DNA of 64,000 bases from Aegilops tauschii subsp. strangulata (Eukaryota; Streptophyta; Magnoliopsida; Poales; Poaceae): positions 197,502,788-197,566,787 of the forward strand of contig NC_053036.3 in the NCBI RefSeq assembly GCF_002575655.3, read 5' to 3'. The position numbers and the translations under genes are program-made. The notes beneath the pieces were generated by a model, which was not told the DNA's origin, made no database searches, and was given only the letters and a program-made list of their open reading frames with translations. Position 1 is the first letter of the stretch. Every line of letters begins with the position of its first letter. This document shows positions 23,753 to 36,206 of this stretch, in pieces.

Positions 23753-26575
23753 ATCTATTCGTGTTTTTATGCCTAGCTAGGGGGGTTAAACAATAGCGCT
23801 TGTTGGGAGGCAACCCAATTTTATTTTTGTTCTTGCTTTTTAGGTCCTGTTTAGCAATAAATATTTCATCTAGCCTCTGGTTAGATGTGGTTTTGTGTTT
23901 TAATTAGTGTTTGTGCCAAGTAAGACCTATGGGATGGCCTACGATGATAGTTGATTTGATCTTGCTGAAAAACAGAAACTTTTGCGCTCACAAAAATAAT
24001 TATCATTTTTAGCAGGAACGTGATAAAATACTGATTGTTTTTTCAGAAGATTAATAAACAAATTATACAAGATTTCATATTTTCTCAGGATTTTTAGAGT
24101 TATAGAAATATTCTAAATATTCAGATTTCTATAGACTGTTCTGTTTTTTACAGATTCTTTTTTTGCGTGTTTGTTTGCTTATTTTGATGCATCTATGGCT
24201 AGTATCGGGGGGTATGAACCATGGAAAAGTTGGAATACAGTAGATATTACACCAATATAAATAAAGAATGAGTTCACAACAATAACAAAAGTGGTGATTT
24301 AGTTTCTTATACTAACGGAGCTTACGAGATTTTCTGTTGGAGTTTTGTGTTGTGAAGTTTTCAAGTTTTGGCTAAGGATTTGATGGACTATGGAATAAGG
24401 AGTGGCAAGATCCTGAGCTTGGGGATTCCCAAGGCACCCCCAAGGTAATATTCAAGGATGTCAAAAAGCCTAAGCTTGGGGATGCCCCGGGAAGGCATCC
24501 CCTATTTCGTCTTCGTCTATCGGTAACTTTACTTGAGGCTATATTTTTATTCACCACATGATATGTGTTTTGCTTGGAGCGTCTTGTATGATTTGAGTCT
24601 TTGCTTTTTAGTTTGCCACAATCGTCCATGCTGCACACACCTTTTGGGAGAGACACGCATGAATTGTGATTTATTAGAATGCTCTATGTGCTTCCCTTAT
24701 ATCTTTTGAGCTAGGCAAATTTGCTCTAGTGCTTCACTTATATCTTTTTAGAGCACGGCGGTGGTTTTATTTTATAGAAATTGATGAACTCTCGTACTTC
24801 ACTTATATTATTTTGAGAGTCTTTAGAATAGCATGGTAATTTGCTTTGGTTATAAAATTAGTCCTAATATGATAGGCATCCAAGATGGATATAATAAAAA
24901 CTTTCATATAAAGTGCATTGAATACTATGAGAAGTTTGATTCCTTATGATTGTTTTGAGATATGAAGATGGTGATATTAGAGCCATGCTAGTGAGTAGTT
25001 GCGAATTTGAGAAATACTTGTGTTAAATTTTGTGAGTCTCGTAGCATGCACGTATGGTGAACCGTTATGTGATGAAGTCGAGCATGATTTATTTATTGAT
25101 TGTCTTCCTTATGAGTGGCGGCCGGGACGAGCGATGGTCTTTTCCTACCAATATATCCCCTAGGAGCATGCGCGTAGTACTTTGTTTCGATGACTAATAG
25201 ATTTTTGCAATAAGTATGTGAGTTCTTTATGACTAATGTTGAGTCCATGGATTATACGCACTCTCACATTTCCGCCGTTGCTAGCCTCTCTAGTGCCGCG
25301 CAACTTTCGACGATACCATAAACCCACCACATATCCTTCCTCAAAACAGCCACCATACCTACCTATTATGGCATTTCCATAGCCATTCCGAGATATATTG
25401 CCATGCAACTTTCCACCGTTCCGTTTATTATGACAAGCTCCATCATTGTCATATTGCTTTGCATGATCATGTAGTTGACATCGTATTTGTGGCAAAGCCA
25501 CCGTTCTTCATATTTTTTATAGATGTCACTCTTGATTCATTAATTGCACATCCTGGTACACCGCCGAAGGCATTCACATAGAGTCATATTTTGTTCTAAG
25601 TACTGAGTTGTAAGTAAATAAAAGTGTGATGATCTTCATTATTAGAGCATTGTCCCATGTGAGGAAAGGATGATGGAGACTATGATTCCCCCACAAGTCG
25701 GGATGAGACTCCGGGCGAAAAATAAAATAAAAATAAAAGAGGCCAAAAAAGTGAGAGAAGGCCCAACAAAAAAGAGAGAGGGGGGAAAAGAGAGAAGGGA
25801 CAATGTTACTATCCTTTTACCACACTTGTGCTTCAAAGTAGCACCATGATCTTCATGATAGAGAGTCTCCTATGATATCACTTTCATATACTAGTGGGAA
25901 TTTTTCATTATAGAACTTGGCTTGTATATTCCAATGATGGGCTTCCTCAAATTGCCCTAGGTCTTCGTGAGCAAGAGAGTTGGATGCACAGCCACTTAGT
26001 TTCCTTTTGAGCTTTCATAAACTTATAGCTCTAGTGCATCCGTTGCATGGCAATCCCTACTCACTCACATTGATATCTATTAATGGGCATCTCCATAGCC
26101 CGTTGATACGCCCAGTTGATGTGAGACTATCTCCTTCTTTTTGTCTTCTCCACAACCACCGTCTATTCCACCTATAGTGCTATGTCCATGGCTCACGCTC
26201 ATGTATTGCGTGAATGTTGAAAAAGTTTGAGAACGTCAAAAGTATGAAACAATTGCTTGGCTTGTCATCGGGGTTGTGCATGATTTGAATATTTTGTGTG
26301 ATGAAGATAGAGCATAGCCAGACTATATGATTTTGTAGGGATAAGCTTTCTTTGGCCATGTTATTTTGAGAATACATAATTATTTTGTTAGTATGCTTGA
26401 AGTATTATTTTTTTACGTCAATATTGAACTTTGTTTTGAATCTTACGGATCTGAACATTCATGCCACAATAAAGAGAATTACATGGATAAATATGTTAGG
26501 TAGCATTCCACATCAAAAATCCTGTTTTTATCATTTACCTACTCGAGGACGAGCATGAATTAAGCTTGGGATGCT
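23753..26575 (+). other. non-coding 3' internal region of E3 including polypurine tract
   Basis: No genes are seen. Copies of the AAGCTTGGGGATGC-type motif lie at 24415-24429 and 24471-24485, and the functional polypurine position is 26561-26575. Three diverged CTTATATCTTTT motifs at about 24688-24820 are the inverse of the AAAAGATATAAGTGAAGCAC motif in E2 and D. Confidence 0.75.
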
Positions 26576-27208
26576 TGATACGTCTCCAACGTATCTATAA
26601 TTTTTGATTGTTCCATGCTATTATATTATCTATTTTGGATGTTTTATATGCATTAATATGCTATTTTATATGATTTTTGGGACTAACCTATTAACCTAGA
26701 GCCCAGCGCCAGTTTCTGTTTTTTCCTTGTTTTAGAGTTTCGCACAAAAGGAATACCAAACAGAGTCCACACGGAATAAAACTTTCGCGATGATTTTTCT
26801 TGGACCAGAAGACACCCAGGAGACTTCGAGTGCAAGTCAGAGAGCCACGAGGTGGCCACAAGAGTGGAGGGCGCGTCCAGGGGGTAGGGCGCGCCCCCAA
26901 CCTTGTGGGCCCCTCGTTCACCTCCTGACCTAGATCTTCCTCCTATATGTACTCTTATACCCCAAAAACATCTAGGGAGCCACGAAACCACTTTTCCACT
27001 GCCGCAACCTTCTATACCCGTGAGATCCCATCTTGGGGCCTTTTCCGGCATCCTGCCGGAGGGGGATTCGATCACGGAGGGCTTCTACATCAACACCATT
27101 GCCTCTCCGATGAAGCGTGAGTAGTTTACCTCAGACCTACGGGTCCATAGCTAGTAGCTAGATGGCTTCTTCTCTCTCTTGGATTCTCAATACAAAGTTC
27201 TCCTCGAG
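26576..27208 (+). repeat. 3' LTR of E3, right-truncated
   Basis: It starts TGATACGTCTCCAACG. Similarity to the 5' LTR stops at about 27205-27209 (CTCCTCGA), where D sequence begins. Confidence 0.85.
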
Positions 27209-29022
27209 TGTAGATAAAACATCCAAGATTGATACTATAATAGCATGCTTGAATTCATATTGGCATGGAGGGGCCCGAGGAGAGAACCGTTCCCCCTTTC
27301 CTTTTGGGAGTACCGCTTACTGATCGGTCCTCAATTTGAAAACTGACAAAGGTGACTTCTAGAGGCTCGCTATTTTCAACAGTGCCTGCTCCTGAACGAG
27401 CTGCTCACCCGGCTGCGTCTTTACCCCTATCCAATTTTTGGGCCAATTCCGGAACAATAAAAAATTATAGATACGTTAGAGACGTATCAAGCATCCCCAA
27501 GCTTAATTCCTGCTCGTCCTCGAGTAGGTCAACGATAAAAATAGAATTTTTGATGTGGAATGCTACCTATCATATTCGTCATATACTCTTCTCTTTTGTA
27601 GCATGGACGTTTGAACTTGAATGATTCAAAGCATTAGTCTATAATTTGACATGAAGACATAAATACTCAAGCATAGCAACAAGCAACCATGTCTTTCAAA
27701 ATATCAATGCTAAAGAAAGTTATCCCTAGCCCATTATGCTCAATCATTGATCCATTCATGAAAAAAACTCAACATTAGCCACACCCAATGCAAAAGTATG
27801 AAAATAGTGCTCTCTAGTTGGTGCTTGTAAGAGAAGATGGAGACTCAAAATAAAAATAAAAAATGCATAAAAGTAAATTGATAGGCCCTTTGCAGAGGGA
27901 AAAGGATATGTGTAGAGGTGCGAGAGCTCATGTTTTAAATTAGAGATAAAATTATTTTGAGAGGCAAGCTTTTCCTGTCAACGAAAACGACCGAGAATTC
28001 CCAATATCTTCCATGCTAGACAAATTATAGGCGGTTCCCAAACAAAAAATAAAGTTTATTTCCTTTCCCACCATTCTTTCACAATCCATGGCTAGCCATA
28101 TCCACGGGTGCCTCCCATACCAACACTTTCCAAGGAATTTATTATTATTATCATATCTTTTTTCATTTCGGGACTGGGCATCCCTATTGCCTGCCACACT
28201 CTCATGCAATGACAAGTGAATAAACACTCATCGTGAGAATAAAATACCTAGCATGGAAAATATTGGCCACCCCCTGCCACTTCATGAGCGGTACGGGCAG
28301 ACAAAACAAAAATTTACTTTGAAAAATTAGAGTCGGCACATGCAAATTTACTTGGAATGGCATGAAAATATCGCATATAGGTAGGTATGGTGGACTCATT
28401 TGGCACAACTTTGGGTTTTAAGGAGTTGGATACACAAGCATCATTCCTGCTTAATACAAATGAAGGCTAGCAAATAGATTGAGAAGCGACCAACCAAAAA
28501 GCAAAAATGGTCATAAACATGCATTGAACATAACTAACACTGAATAATGCACCATAAGTAGGATGTAACTTCGTTGCATAACTATTGACTTTATGAGTAT
28601 GCAAAGGGAATCACAAACCATAACACTAATATTCTTACTAAACCACAATTACTCTCTAACATGACTCACATATTATCATCTCCATATCGCAAAACTATTG
28701 CAAGGAATCAAACTTATCATATCCAATGATCTACATGAAAGTTTTTATTATATCCCTCTTGAATATTCATCACTTTGGGACCAAATTCATATCTTGAGCA
28801 AATTAAGATTACTATTATCAACTCTAAAAAAGATATAAGTGAAGCATGAGAGTGCAAATTTTTCTTCAAAGTTTAATAAATGTCGTGCTAAAAAAGATAT
28901 AAGTGAAGCACTAGAGCAACAACCAAGCTCAAAAGATTTAAGTGTAGCACAAAGAGTATTCTAAGAGATCATGATAAGTGTGTGCTTCTCTCAAATAAGT
29001 GTGTTCATTAGTAATGATTGTG
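27209..29022 (-). mobile_element. Gypsy gag-protease element D, left part (3' LTR remnant and internal region)
   Basis: The 3' LTR remnant runs from about 27209 to 27489 and is interrupted by about 200 bp of foreign sequence (27248-27451). The polypurine tract follows at 27490-27505. The internal region is non-coding and matches E2. At 29018-29022 (TTGTG) it is cut by element C; rejoining to 49966 restores the sequence found in E2 near 7713-7745, an excellent empty-site check. Two AAAAGATATAAGTGAAGCA motifs and one diverged copy lie at 28826-28950. Confidence 0.85.
27248..27451. other. filler sequence of unknown origin inside the D LTR
   Basis: Intact family LTRs read TATAATAGCATGG-AACAATC here (for example 12291-12309). 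In this copy about 200 bp of unrelated, GC-balanced sequence separates TAATAGCATG (27238-27247) from GAACAAT (27452). It has no terminal inverted repeats and no target duplication beyond possible microhomology (CATGG). It may be filler from double-strand break repair. Confidence 0.6.
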
Positions 29023-30655
29023 TGTAGGATCGTAAGTATGTCTAGAGGGGGTGATTAGACTACTTGACCAAATAAAAATCTAGCCTTTTCCCAATTTTAA
29101 GTCTTGGCAGATTTTAGCAACTTAGCACAAGTCAAGTAATCAACCTACACATGCAAGTCTAAGAGTATAGCAGCGGAATGTAAATCATTGCACATGAAGG
29201 CAAAGGGAGGAGTTTGGAGGGAGCAAACGCAATGTAGACACGGAGATTTTTGGCGTGGCTCCGATAGGTGGTGCTATCGTACATCCACGTTGATGGAGAC
29301 TTCAACCCACAAAGGGTAACGGTTGCGCGAGTCCATAGAGGGCTCCACCCACGAAGGGTCCACGAAGAAGCAACCTTGTCTATCCCACCATGGTCATCGC
29401 CCACGAAGGACTTGCCTCGCTAGGGTAGATCTTCACGAAGGAGGCAATCTCCTTGCCCGTACAAACACCTTGGTTCAACTCCACGATCTTGACGGAGGCT
29501 CCCAAGTGACACATAACCAATCTAGGGGACACCACTCTCCAAAAGGTAATAGATGGTGTGTTGATGATGCACTCCTTGCTCTTGTGCTTCAAATGATAGT
29601 CTCCCCAACACTCAACTCACTCTCACAGATTTGGATTTGGTGGAAAGATGATTTGAGTGGAAAGCAACTTGGGGAAGGCTAGAGATCAAGATTATTGTGG
29701 TTGGATTGGAATATCTTGGTCTCAACACATGAGTAGGTGGTTCTCTCTCAGAAAATGAATGGTAGAAGTGTAGGCACGTTCTGATGGCTCTCTCCACGAA
29801 TGAAGAGTGGGTGGAGGGGTGTATATAGCCTCCACACAAATCTAACCGTTACACACAATTTACCAAACTCGGTCAGACCAATTTAGTTCAAAATGCGAAC
29901 GTTAGGCTTTTCGGTGGGACCGACATGTCAACTTGGTAGGACCGATTTCATTAGGGTTAGGGCATAACATAATCTCGGTGAGACCGATCACATCAACTCG
30001 GTGAGACCGATTTTCTGTAATAGGCAAACAGAGAGTTGGTCAGGCAAACTCGGTGGGACCGATCGCTCATTTCGGTGAGACCGAAATGTTATGAGAAGGA
30101 AATAGAGAGTTTGCATTGCGAACTCGGTGCGACCGATCGCTCATCTCGGTTAGACCGAAACGTTGCGAAGGGAAACAGAGAGTTTGGAATCCCAACTCGG
30201 TGAGACCGAGATCCCTATCGATGAGACCGAACTGGTTAGGGTTTCTGGCTATGGCTATGTCAAATGAACTCGGTGGCGCCGGATAGACTAAATTGGTGGG
30301 GCCGAGTTTGACTTTTGGTTTGGGACATATGTGGATATGAGAAAGTGGTTGAGGGCTTTCGGAGCATGTCGCTAAGCATTTTTGAGCAAGCAAGCCATTA
30401 AGAAACATCTCATCCCCTTTTAATAGTATTGGCTTTTCCTATGGACTCAATGTGATCTTGGATCACTAAAATGAAAAAGGTAGAGTCTTGAGCTTGAGCC
30501 AATATGTGTCCTTAGCATTTTGAGGGGTCCACATTCCTAGTCCATGCCATGCCAATCATTGAACTTTCTGAAATGATCATCTTGAAAGAGCATTAGTTCA
30601 ATGAGCTATATGTTGTTAGGAATTACCAAAACCACCCAGGATAGTTGCACTTTCA
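29023..30655 (-). repeat. 3' LTR of C (1633 bp)
   Basis: It pairs with 48320-49960. From about 29870 to 30310 it contains about a dozen copies of a short palindrome TCGGT-N3-ACCGA. Confidence 0.93.
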
Positions 30656-31199
30656 ATCTCCCCCTTTTTGGTAATTGATGACAACATATAGATCAAAGCT
30701 TCGACAAATGATAATAAGACTGAAATACATCGTTGCTTTGAGAAGTATGTGATAAGCACGAGCTCCCCCTAAATTTGTGCATTATTTAAAATTTGCTTTT
30801 GAATGCAAATGCACAATCTATTAGGATCATGGGTTACTCTTCCATGTCATATACATCTTGGTGGAGCGCTCAAAATGATAGAGAGTAAAATATGCACTCA
30901 TCACCAAGGCAAAGTGAATGATCATATATGAGAGATAAATAATAACATCATTCAAGCACAAGCATTAATGCAGGATATGATCAAACACATGATCATACAA
31001 GTATCTCACACACATAAACATAGAGTATCAAGCAAGCACACAAATAAGTATCAACCAAAAGCAAAGCAGGAAAAAAGAAGAAAAGCTCTCTCTCGAAGCC
31101 CTATGATCTATACACGTTCTCCCCCTTTGGCAACAAATTACCAAAAAGCTCAAAAATGCATAGTGCTATGCTTCTCTCTAGGCTTGATCTCCCTATGAT
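30656..31199 (-). promoter_or_regulatory. multiple polypurine tracts upstream of the 3' LTR of C
   Basis: On the minus strand GGGGGAG tracts occur next to the LTR (AAAAAGGGGGAGAT, 30656-30669), at about 30758-30776 (TTTAGGGGGAGCTCG) and at about 31117-31131 (CCAAAGGGGGAGAAC), with a further one at about 37160-37170. Repeated tracts of this type are a described hallmark of Sireviruses. Otherwise the stretch is non-coding. Confidence 0.65.
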
Positions 31200-32106
31200 C
31201 TATCCAAGGATGAATGCATATGTTGAAGTAGTTGGAGCTGGTGGAGTGGCAACTGGAGGTGGCACTGATCCTGTGGCTGCAGGTGCTGATGTAGTTGCTC
31301 TTGTGTCAGCCATGGGCACTGCAGCAGATCTCTGCCCTCTTGGCACTCTCTGAAAGGCATCTGTGGTAGCCTGCCCTTTCCTCTCCTCAGCTTCTTCCTG
31401 GAGCTGCTCAACTGCTGTCTGCATCTCTGTCACCTTCAAATCAAGATCATAAAATTTAGTCTCAATGATCCTTTCCAGGCTCTCTTGGTTCTGAGTCAGG
31501 GTGGCCAAGCCCTTCTCAATCCTCAAGGTGGCTTGAATCAGATATCCAAGTTGATCTTTCTTCATTTTGAGAAACACTTGAGATGCTTCTTCCGCACTTG
31601 GCATCTTTGCAGCTTTCTCGGCTTTAGCTTTCTCTCTCTTCTCTTGGGCTTCTAGAGATGTTGGGTCATCAGCATTCATGACAACTGTGTTGTCCTCAAA
31701 ATCTAGCATTTGACATGGGAACTCTCTTGGCAGGTGCCTTCTTGTTCAGTCCTAGCTTAGTTGTAGCAGCAGCAGCATATTCTTTTTTCAGCACCTTCTT
31801 CTTGGAGCTGACCTCTTCCTCAGCAGAAACATAATCCTCATCTTCTGAGTTAGAATTTCTCTTCCTCCTTATCCTTGTAGCTGCTTTGGGAAAGTTGCTT
31901 GGGGTGCTCCTACTACCCTCATCATAGCTGCTAGAGGGACTAGTGCCCTCACTCAGGTTCACCTGCTCTTCTGACTTGTTTTGGCTATCACTCTGATCAG
32001 ACATTCTAGCAAAGCAAACTGACAGTTGACCCTGTGAATAGTTATAGATGAGATAGAGTAGATGAGCATCACAAAGTGCAGAGATTTTGCAGAACAACTG
32101 AGTCAA
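31200..32106 (-). pseudogene. downstream coiled-coil protein of C, one frameshift (possible Sirevirus extra or env-like open frame)
   Basis: The first minus-strand frame (32106-31696; probable start ATG at 32004, MSDQSDSQNKSEEQV) encodes an acidic Ser/Glu-rich N terminus and a Lys/Arg-rich block. A one-base shift near 31700 leads into the second frame (31709-31200), which holds a helical, coiled-coil-like region (about 31400-31600, KDQLGYLIQATLRIEKGLAT) and an Ala/Pro/Thr-rich tail. Its place between pol and the 3' LTR is that of the additional or envelope-like open frame of Sireviruses. I see no signal peptide or convincing membrane helix, so an envelope role is not supported. Function is unknown. 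Confidence 0.55.
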
Positions 32107-32426
32107 AAACTTAGTTTTAGTTTTCCACAGAAAGCATTTCGGAGCTACCGATTGGTTAAACTCGGTGACACCAAAGCAACTTTTGGAGTCTAAACTAGTG
32201 ATATCGGTCAGACCGAGACACAGTTCGGTGACTCTGAGATTGCTAGGGTTTCACTGAGAGTTGAACTCGGTCACACCGATTTGCATGTTTCGGTCAGACG
32301 AAAAGTGCAAGTGCAATGGCCTAAGCCAAATCGGTGAGACCGATTTCCACAACTCGGTCGGTCCGAGATGAGTTCGGCGGAAGCTTAACACTAAATTGTC
32401 GAATCGTATCTAATCTAAAGGATGTT
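32107..32426 (-). other. non-coding C internal sequence with palindrome motifs
   Basis: At least six TCGGT...ACCGA-type motifs lie between about 32140 and 32370, like those of the LTRs. The sequence resumes at 36207 beyond the inserted LTR. Confidence 0.6.
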
Positions 32427-35400
32427 TGTGACGCCCCCGATTCAATCGTAAACTAATCATGCACGCAAACGTGTACGATCAAGATCAGGGACTCACGGGA
32501 AGATATCACAACACAACTCTAAAAAACATAAATAAGTCATACAAGCATCATAATACAAGCCAGGGGCCTCGAGGGCTCGAATACAAGTCCTCGATCATAG
32601 ACGAGTCAGCGGAAGCAACAATATCTGAGTATAGACATAAGTTAAACAAGTTGCCATAAGATGGCTAGCACAAACTGGGATACAGATCGAAAGAGGCGCA
32701 GGCCTCCAGCCTGGGATCCTCCTAAACTACTCCTGGTCGTCATCAGCGGCCTGCACATAGAAGTAGGCACCTCCGGTGTAGTAGGAGTCGTCGTCGACGG
32801 TGGCGTCTGGCTCCTGGACTCCAGCATCTAGTTGCGACAACCGAGAGAAAAGGAAATAGGGAAAGAGGGGGAAAAGCAACCGTGAGTACTCATCCAAAGT
32901 ACTCGCAAGCAAGGATCTACACTACATATGCATGGGTATCTGTGTAAAGGGGCAATGTCGGTGGACTGAACTGCAGAATGCCAAAATAAGAGGGGGATAG
33001 CTAGTCCTGTCAAAGACTACGCTTCTGGCAGCCTCCATCTTGCAGCATGTAGAAGAGAGTAGATGGTAAGTTCACCAAGTAGCATCGCATAGCATAATCC
33101 TACCCGGCGATCCTCTCCTCGTCGCCCTGTGTGAGGCGATCACCGGGTTATATCTGGCACTTGGAAGGGTGTGTTTTATTAAGTATCCGGTTCTATTGTC
33201 ATAAGGTCAAGGTACAACTCCAAGTCGTCCTGTTACCGAAGATCACGGCTATTCGAATAGATAAACTTCCCTACAGGGGTGCACCACATAAACCAACACG
33301 CTCGATCCCCTTTGGCCGGACACACTTTCCTGGGTCATGCCCGGCCTCGGAAGATCAACATGTCGCAGCCCTACCTAGGCTCAACAGAGAGGTCAGCATG
33401 CAGTCTAAATCCTATGCGCACAGGGGTCTGGGCCCATCGCCCATTGCACACTTGCACGTTGCGAACGCGGCCAGAAGCAGACCTAGCCCCCTTAATACAA
33501 GCGCGGGCTTACAGTCCAATGCGGCGCGCGCCGCTCAGTCGCTGACGTCAAAAAGAGCTTCGGCTGATACCACGACGCCGGTTGCCCATATCTTGTCCCA
33601 CGTGGCGGTTAGTGCGTATAAGGTCAACGACCCAACTCAGATCAAATACCAAGATCTCTTTAAGCATGTTAATTGAAGTATCCGCGAACGCCGACCAGCG
33701 CCAGGCCCACCTTTCTCCTAGGTGGTCTCAACCTGCCCTGTCGCTCCGCCACAAAGTAACAGTCGGGGGCCATCGGGAACCCAGGCCCACCTCTACCGGG
33801 ATGGAGCCACCTGCCCCTTCAGCCCCCATCTCCGAACAGTATCATAAGCAATGTAACAGTATAAAGTATATAGCATATGCCCGTGATCACCTCCCGAAGT
33901 GATCACGGCCCAGTAGTATAGCATGGCAGACGGACAAGAGTGTAGGGCCACTGATGGAACACTAGCATCCTATACTAAGCATTTAGGATTGCAGGTAAGG
34001 GTAACAACTGTAGCAACAATGATAGGCTATGTAGCAGAATAGGATTAACCAAAAGCAGTAACATGCTATACTACTCTAATGCAAGTAGTAGAGAGAAGGA
34101 ATAGGCGATATCTGGTGATCAAAGGGGGGGCTTGCCTGGTTGCTCTGGCAAGAAGGAGGGGTCGTCAGCACCGTAGTCGTACTAGGTAGCAGCGGCGTCG
34201 GTCTCGGTGTCTAGCGAGAGAAGAGGGGAAAGAAACAATAAATATAAAGGAAACATATGCATGAAGATGCATGACATGACAATGAATGATGCTAGGTGTG
34301 CCCTAACGCGGTAGGAGGTGATACCGGCGAAGGGGGGAAACATCCGGGAAAGTATCCCCGGTGTTTCGCGTTTTCGGACAGATGAACCGGAGGTGAAATG
34401 TTGCAGGTTCAATATGCTAGGGATGTGTGGCGGACAAACGGGCTACGTATTCGGATTCGTCTCGTCGTTCTGAGCAACTTTCATGTACAAAGTATTTCGA
34501 TCCAAGTTACGGTTTATTTTGTTTTAATTTTAAAGTTTTAAACCATTTTTAGAATTTATTTAATTAATTTAAATCAACATTATCCAGAATAGTGCATGCT
34601 GACATCAGCATGACGTCAGCAGTCAACAGAGGTGTTGACTGGGTCGCTGACATGTGGGTCCCACATGTCATAGGTACAATAATCTAATTAACCTATTAAT
34701 CAGTTTAATTAGTTAATTAGGTAACTAATGTTTTTAGTTTAATTAAACAAGATTAATTTAGTTAATTAATTACTTAATTAGTTAACATTTTTATTTACTT
34801 ATTATTTATTTATTTTTATTTCTTTTTTTAATCATTCTGGGGCGCTGGGGCCCCTTTGTCATTGGCACTAGGGGCCTTAGCGGTTACCGGCGTGGCCCGA
34901 TTGGGCGCACGTCCAAGGGCGAACGGCGGCCGTGGCCGTGGCCAAAGCAGCGGTGCGGCGGGGCTACGCGGGCAGCACGGTGGAGCACGTGCGCGGGACG
35001 AGCTCCGGCGCCCAGCGGTGTCGCGCGCGAGCACGGAGTGGCTACGGGTGGAAGCGGGCGCAGTCGCGGGCGGTGGCGAGCATCGTCGGGCCGTGCGGGG
35101 AGGAGGCCAGGGTGTGCGGGGCACGGACGGAGCGCAGCCGTGGACGCGGTGACCGCGGCCGCGAGCGGGGCATGTGCGCGGTGAGCGGGGGCTCAACGAC
35201 GGGAGAGAGGGAGTGAGGAGGGGAGGCGGCGGCTCACAGGGGTGTTGCAGGGGTTCGGGCAGCGGGGGTCGAGGAGGTGGACGGGGACGACCGGGCGATG
35301 GGGAGGAGATCCGGTGAGGAAGCGGTCCGGCGAGGCGGCTTTGGGCGACGGCGAGGTTCAGCGGTGTCGGGGCGTCGAAGTCGGCGTCGATGTAGCGTCG

Positions 35401-36206
35401 GGGTGCCGGCGTGAGGCTGGTCGAAGGCGCGACAGTCGTGGTGCGGGAGAGGTCCGATACAGCGAGGACGGCGACTCCTGCTTGCTGCTCGGTGGAGGTC
35501 CAGGGGCGACGAGGTGGAGCAGGAGCGAACGAAGGGAGGAGAGGCTGCGAGGGGGATCAGGTGCTCGGGCTCGGGCTTGAGGCGCCTCGCCTCTAGTCTC
35601 GGTGTGCGGCGGCGCGAGAGGGAGTGGGGAGAATCGGGGGAGAGTTGGGTGGTTAGGGTTTCTGGGAAGTGGGGGAGGCCTATGTAGGCCAAAGGCGTGG
35701 GCCGGCCTGGCTGGGCCAAGGGGATCCATTGGGGGGAGAGGGGAGTCTTTGTCTCATCTTTATTTGTTTCGTCTTTTCTTTTATTACTTTTCTTTTCTGT
35801 TTTTCATTTTATATTTTAAATACATAGTTTTATAAAATACCTTAGTTGCACCTAAATTAGTATTAACAAATATGCCACCACCACAATTAACTTGGCACCT
35901 AAAATAAAAATAGTTTGTAATTGTTTATTATTTTAAAAGCTTTTAAATAATTGGTTTTGTTACTGTTTTGTTCATTTTAGAGTTTTGAACACTTTATAAA
36001 AGTGGGGTTTCTCCACCAACATTTCGTATGGATTATATGCCACAAACCGAAGATTTTAGTTTTAATATTTGAAAACTTGTGTGGTTTCCCATTAACTCAA
36101 ATTTGAATTTGAATCGTTTTGAACTAGCGCGAGATTAACAACAGTAACGCGATGACATGGCATCATTAGCTGAGGTTCACTGTAGCTTAAGTATCCGGGC
36201 GTCACA
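32427..36206. mobile_element. probable solo LTR of 3780 bp (Sukkula-like termini) inserted in C
   Basis: The segment begins TGTGACGCCC and ends GGGCGTCACA, a 10-bp inverted terminal repeat with TG...CA ends as in LTRs. It has no gag or pol. Flanks are ATGTT on the left and GTTTT on the right: only GTT is shared, so a 5-bp duplication is imperfect and recombination between two copies is possible. The termini recall Triticeae elements with very long LTRs such as Sukkula; this is from memory and unconfirmed. The interior contains a strongly GC/CpG-rich block (34840-35730) next to AT-rich TTAATT repeats (34560-34830). Open frames in the GC block exist in several frames on both strands and show no domain. 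Confidence 0.65.
34840..35730. other. CpG-rich island inside the 3.8-kb LTR
   Basis: Base composition changes sharply at 34840 (after TTTTTAATC) and at about 35740 (before TTTGTCTCATC). The block is rich in GCG, CGG and GGCG steps in an otherwise AT-rich element. It may be the promoter region of the LTR or a captured gene fragment; no domain is visible in any frame. Confidence 0.5.

Larger units (their letters stand above)
20146..27208 (+). mobile_element. Gypsy gag-protease element E3, both LTRs truncated
   Basis: The 5' LTR (20146-21435) lacks about its first 320 bp and the 3' LTR (26576-27208) lacks about its last 975 bp; they overlap over about 315 bp, so a full LTR would be about 1.6 kb, starting TGATACGTCTCC and ending GTAGCA. 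The primer site TGGCGCCGTTGCCGGGG is at 21447-21463, and the polypurine tract at 26561-26575. Gag and protease remnants occupy 21670-23752. From 23753 to 26560 the sequence is non-coding and homologous to the 3' internal regions of E2 and D. Polymerase and integrase are absent. No target duplication remains because both ends are cut. Confidence 0.88.

Noticed and set aside
31200..32106. Envelope protein of C
   Set aside because: Position fits, but there is no signal peptide, membrane helix or glycoprotein feature; called an unknown coiled-coil protein instead.
34828..35729. Several overlapping open frames on both strands
   Set aside because: They follow from high GC content within an LTR; none shows a domain, and up to four frames are open at once.
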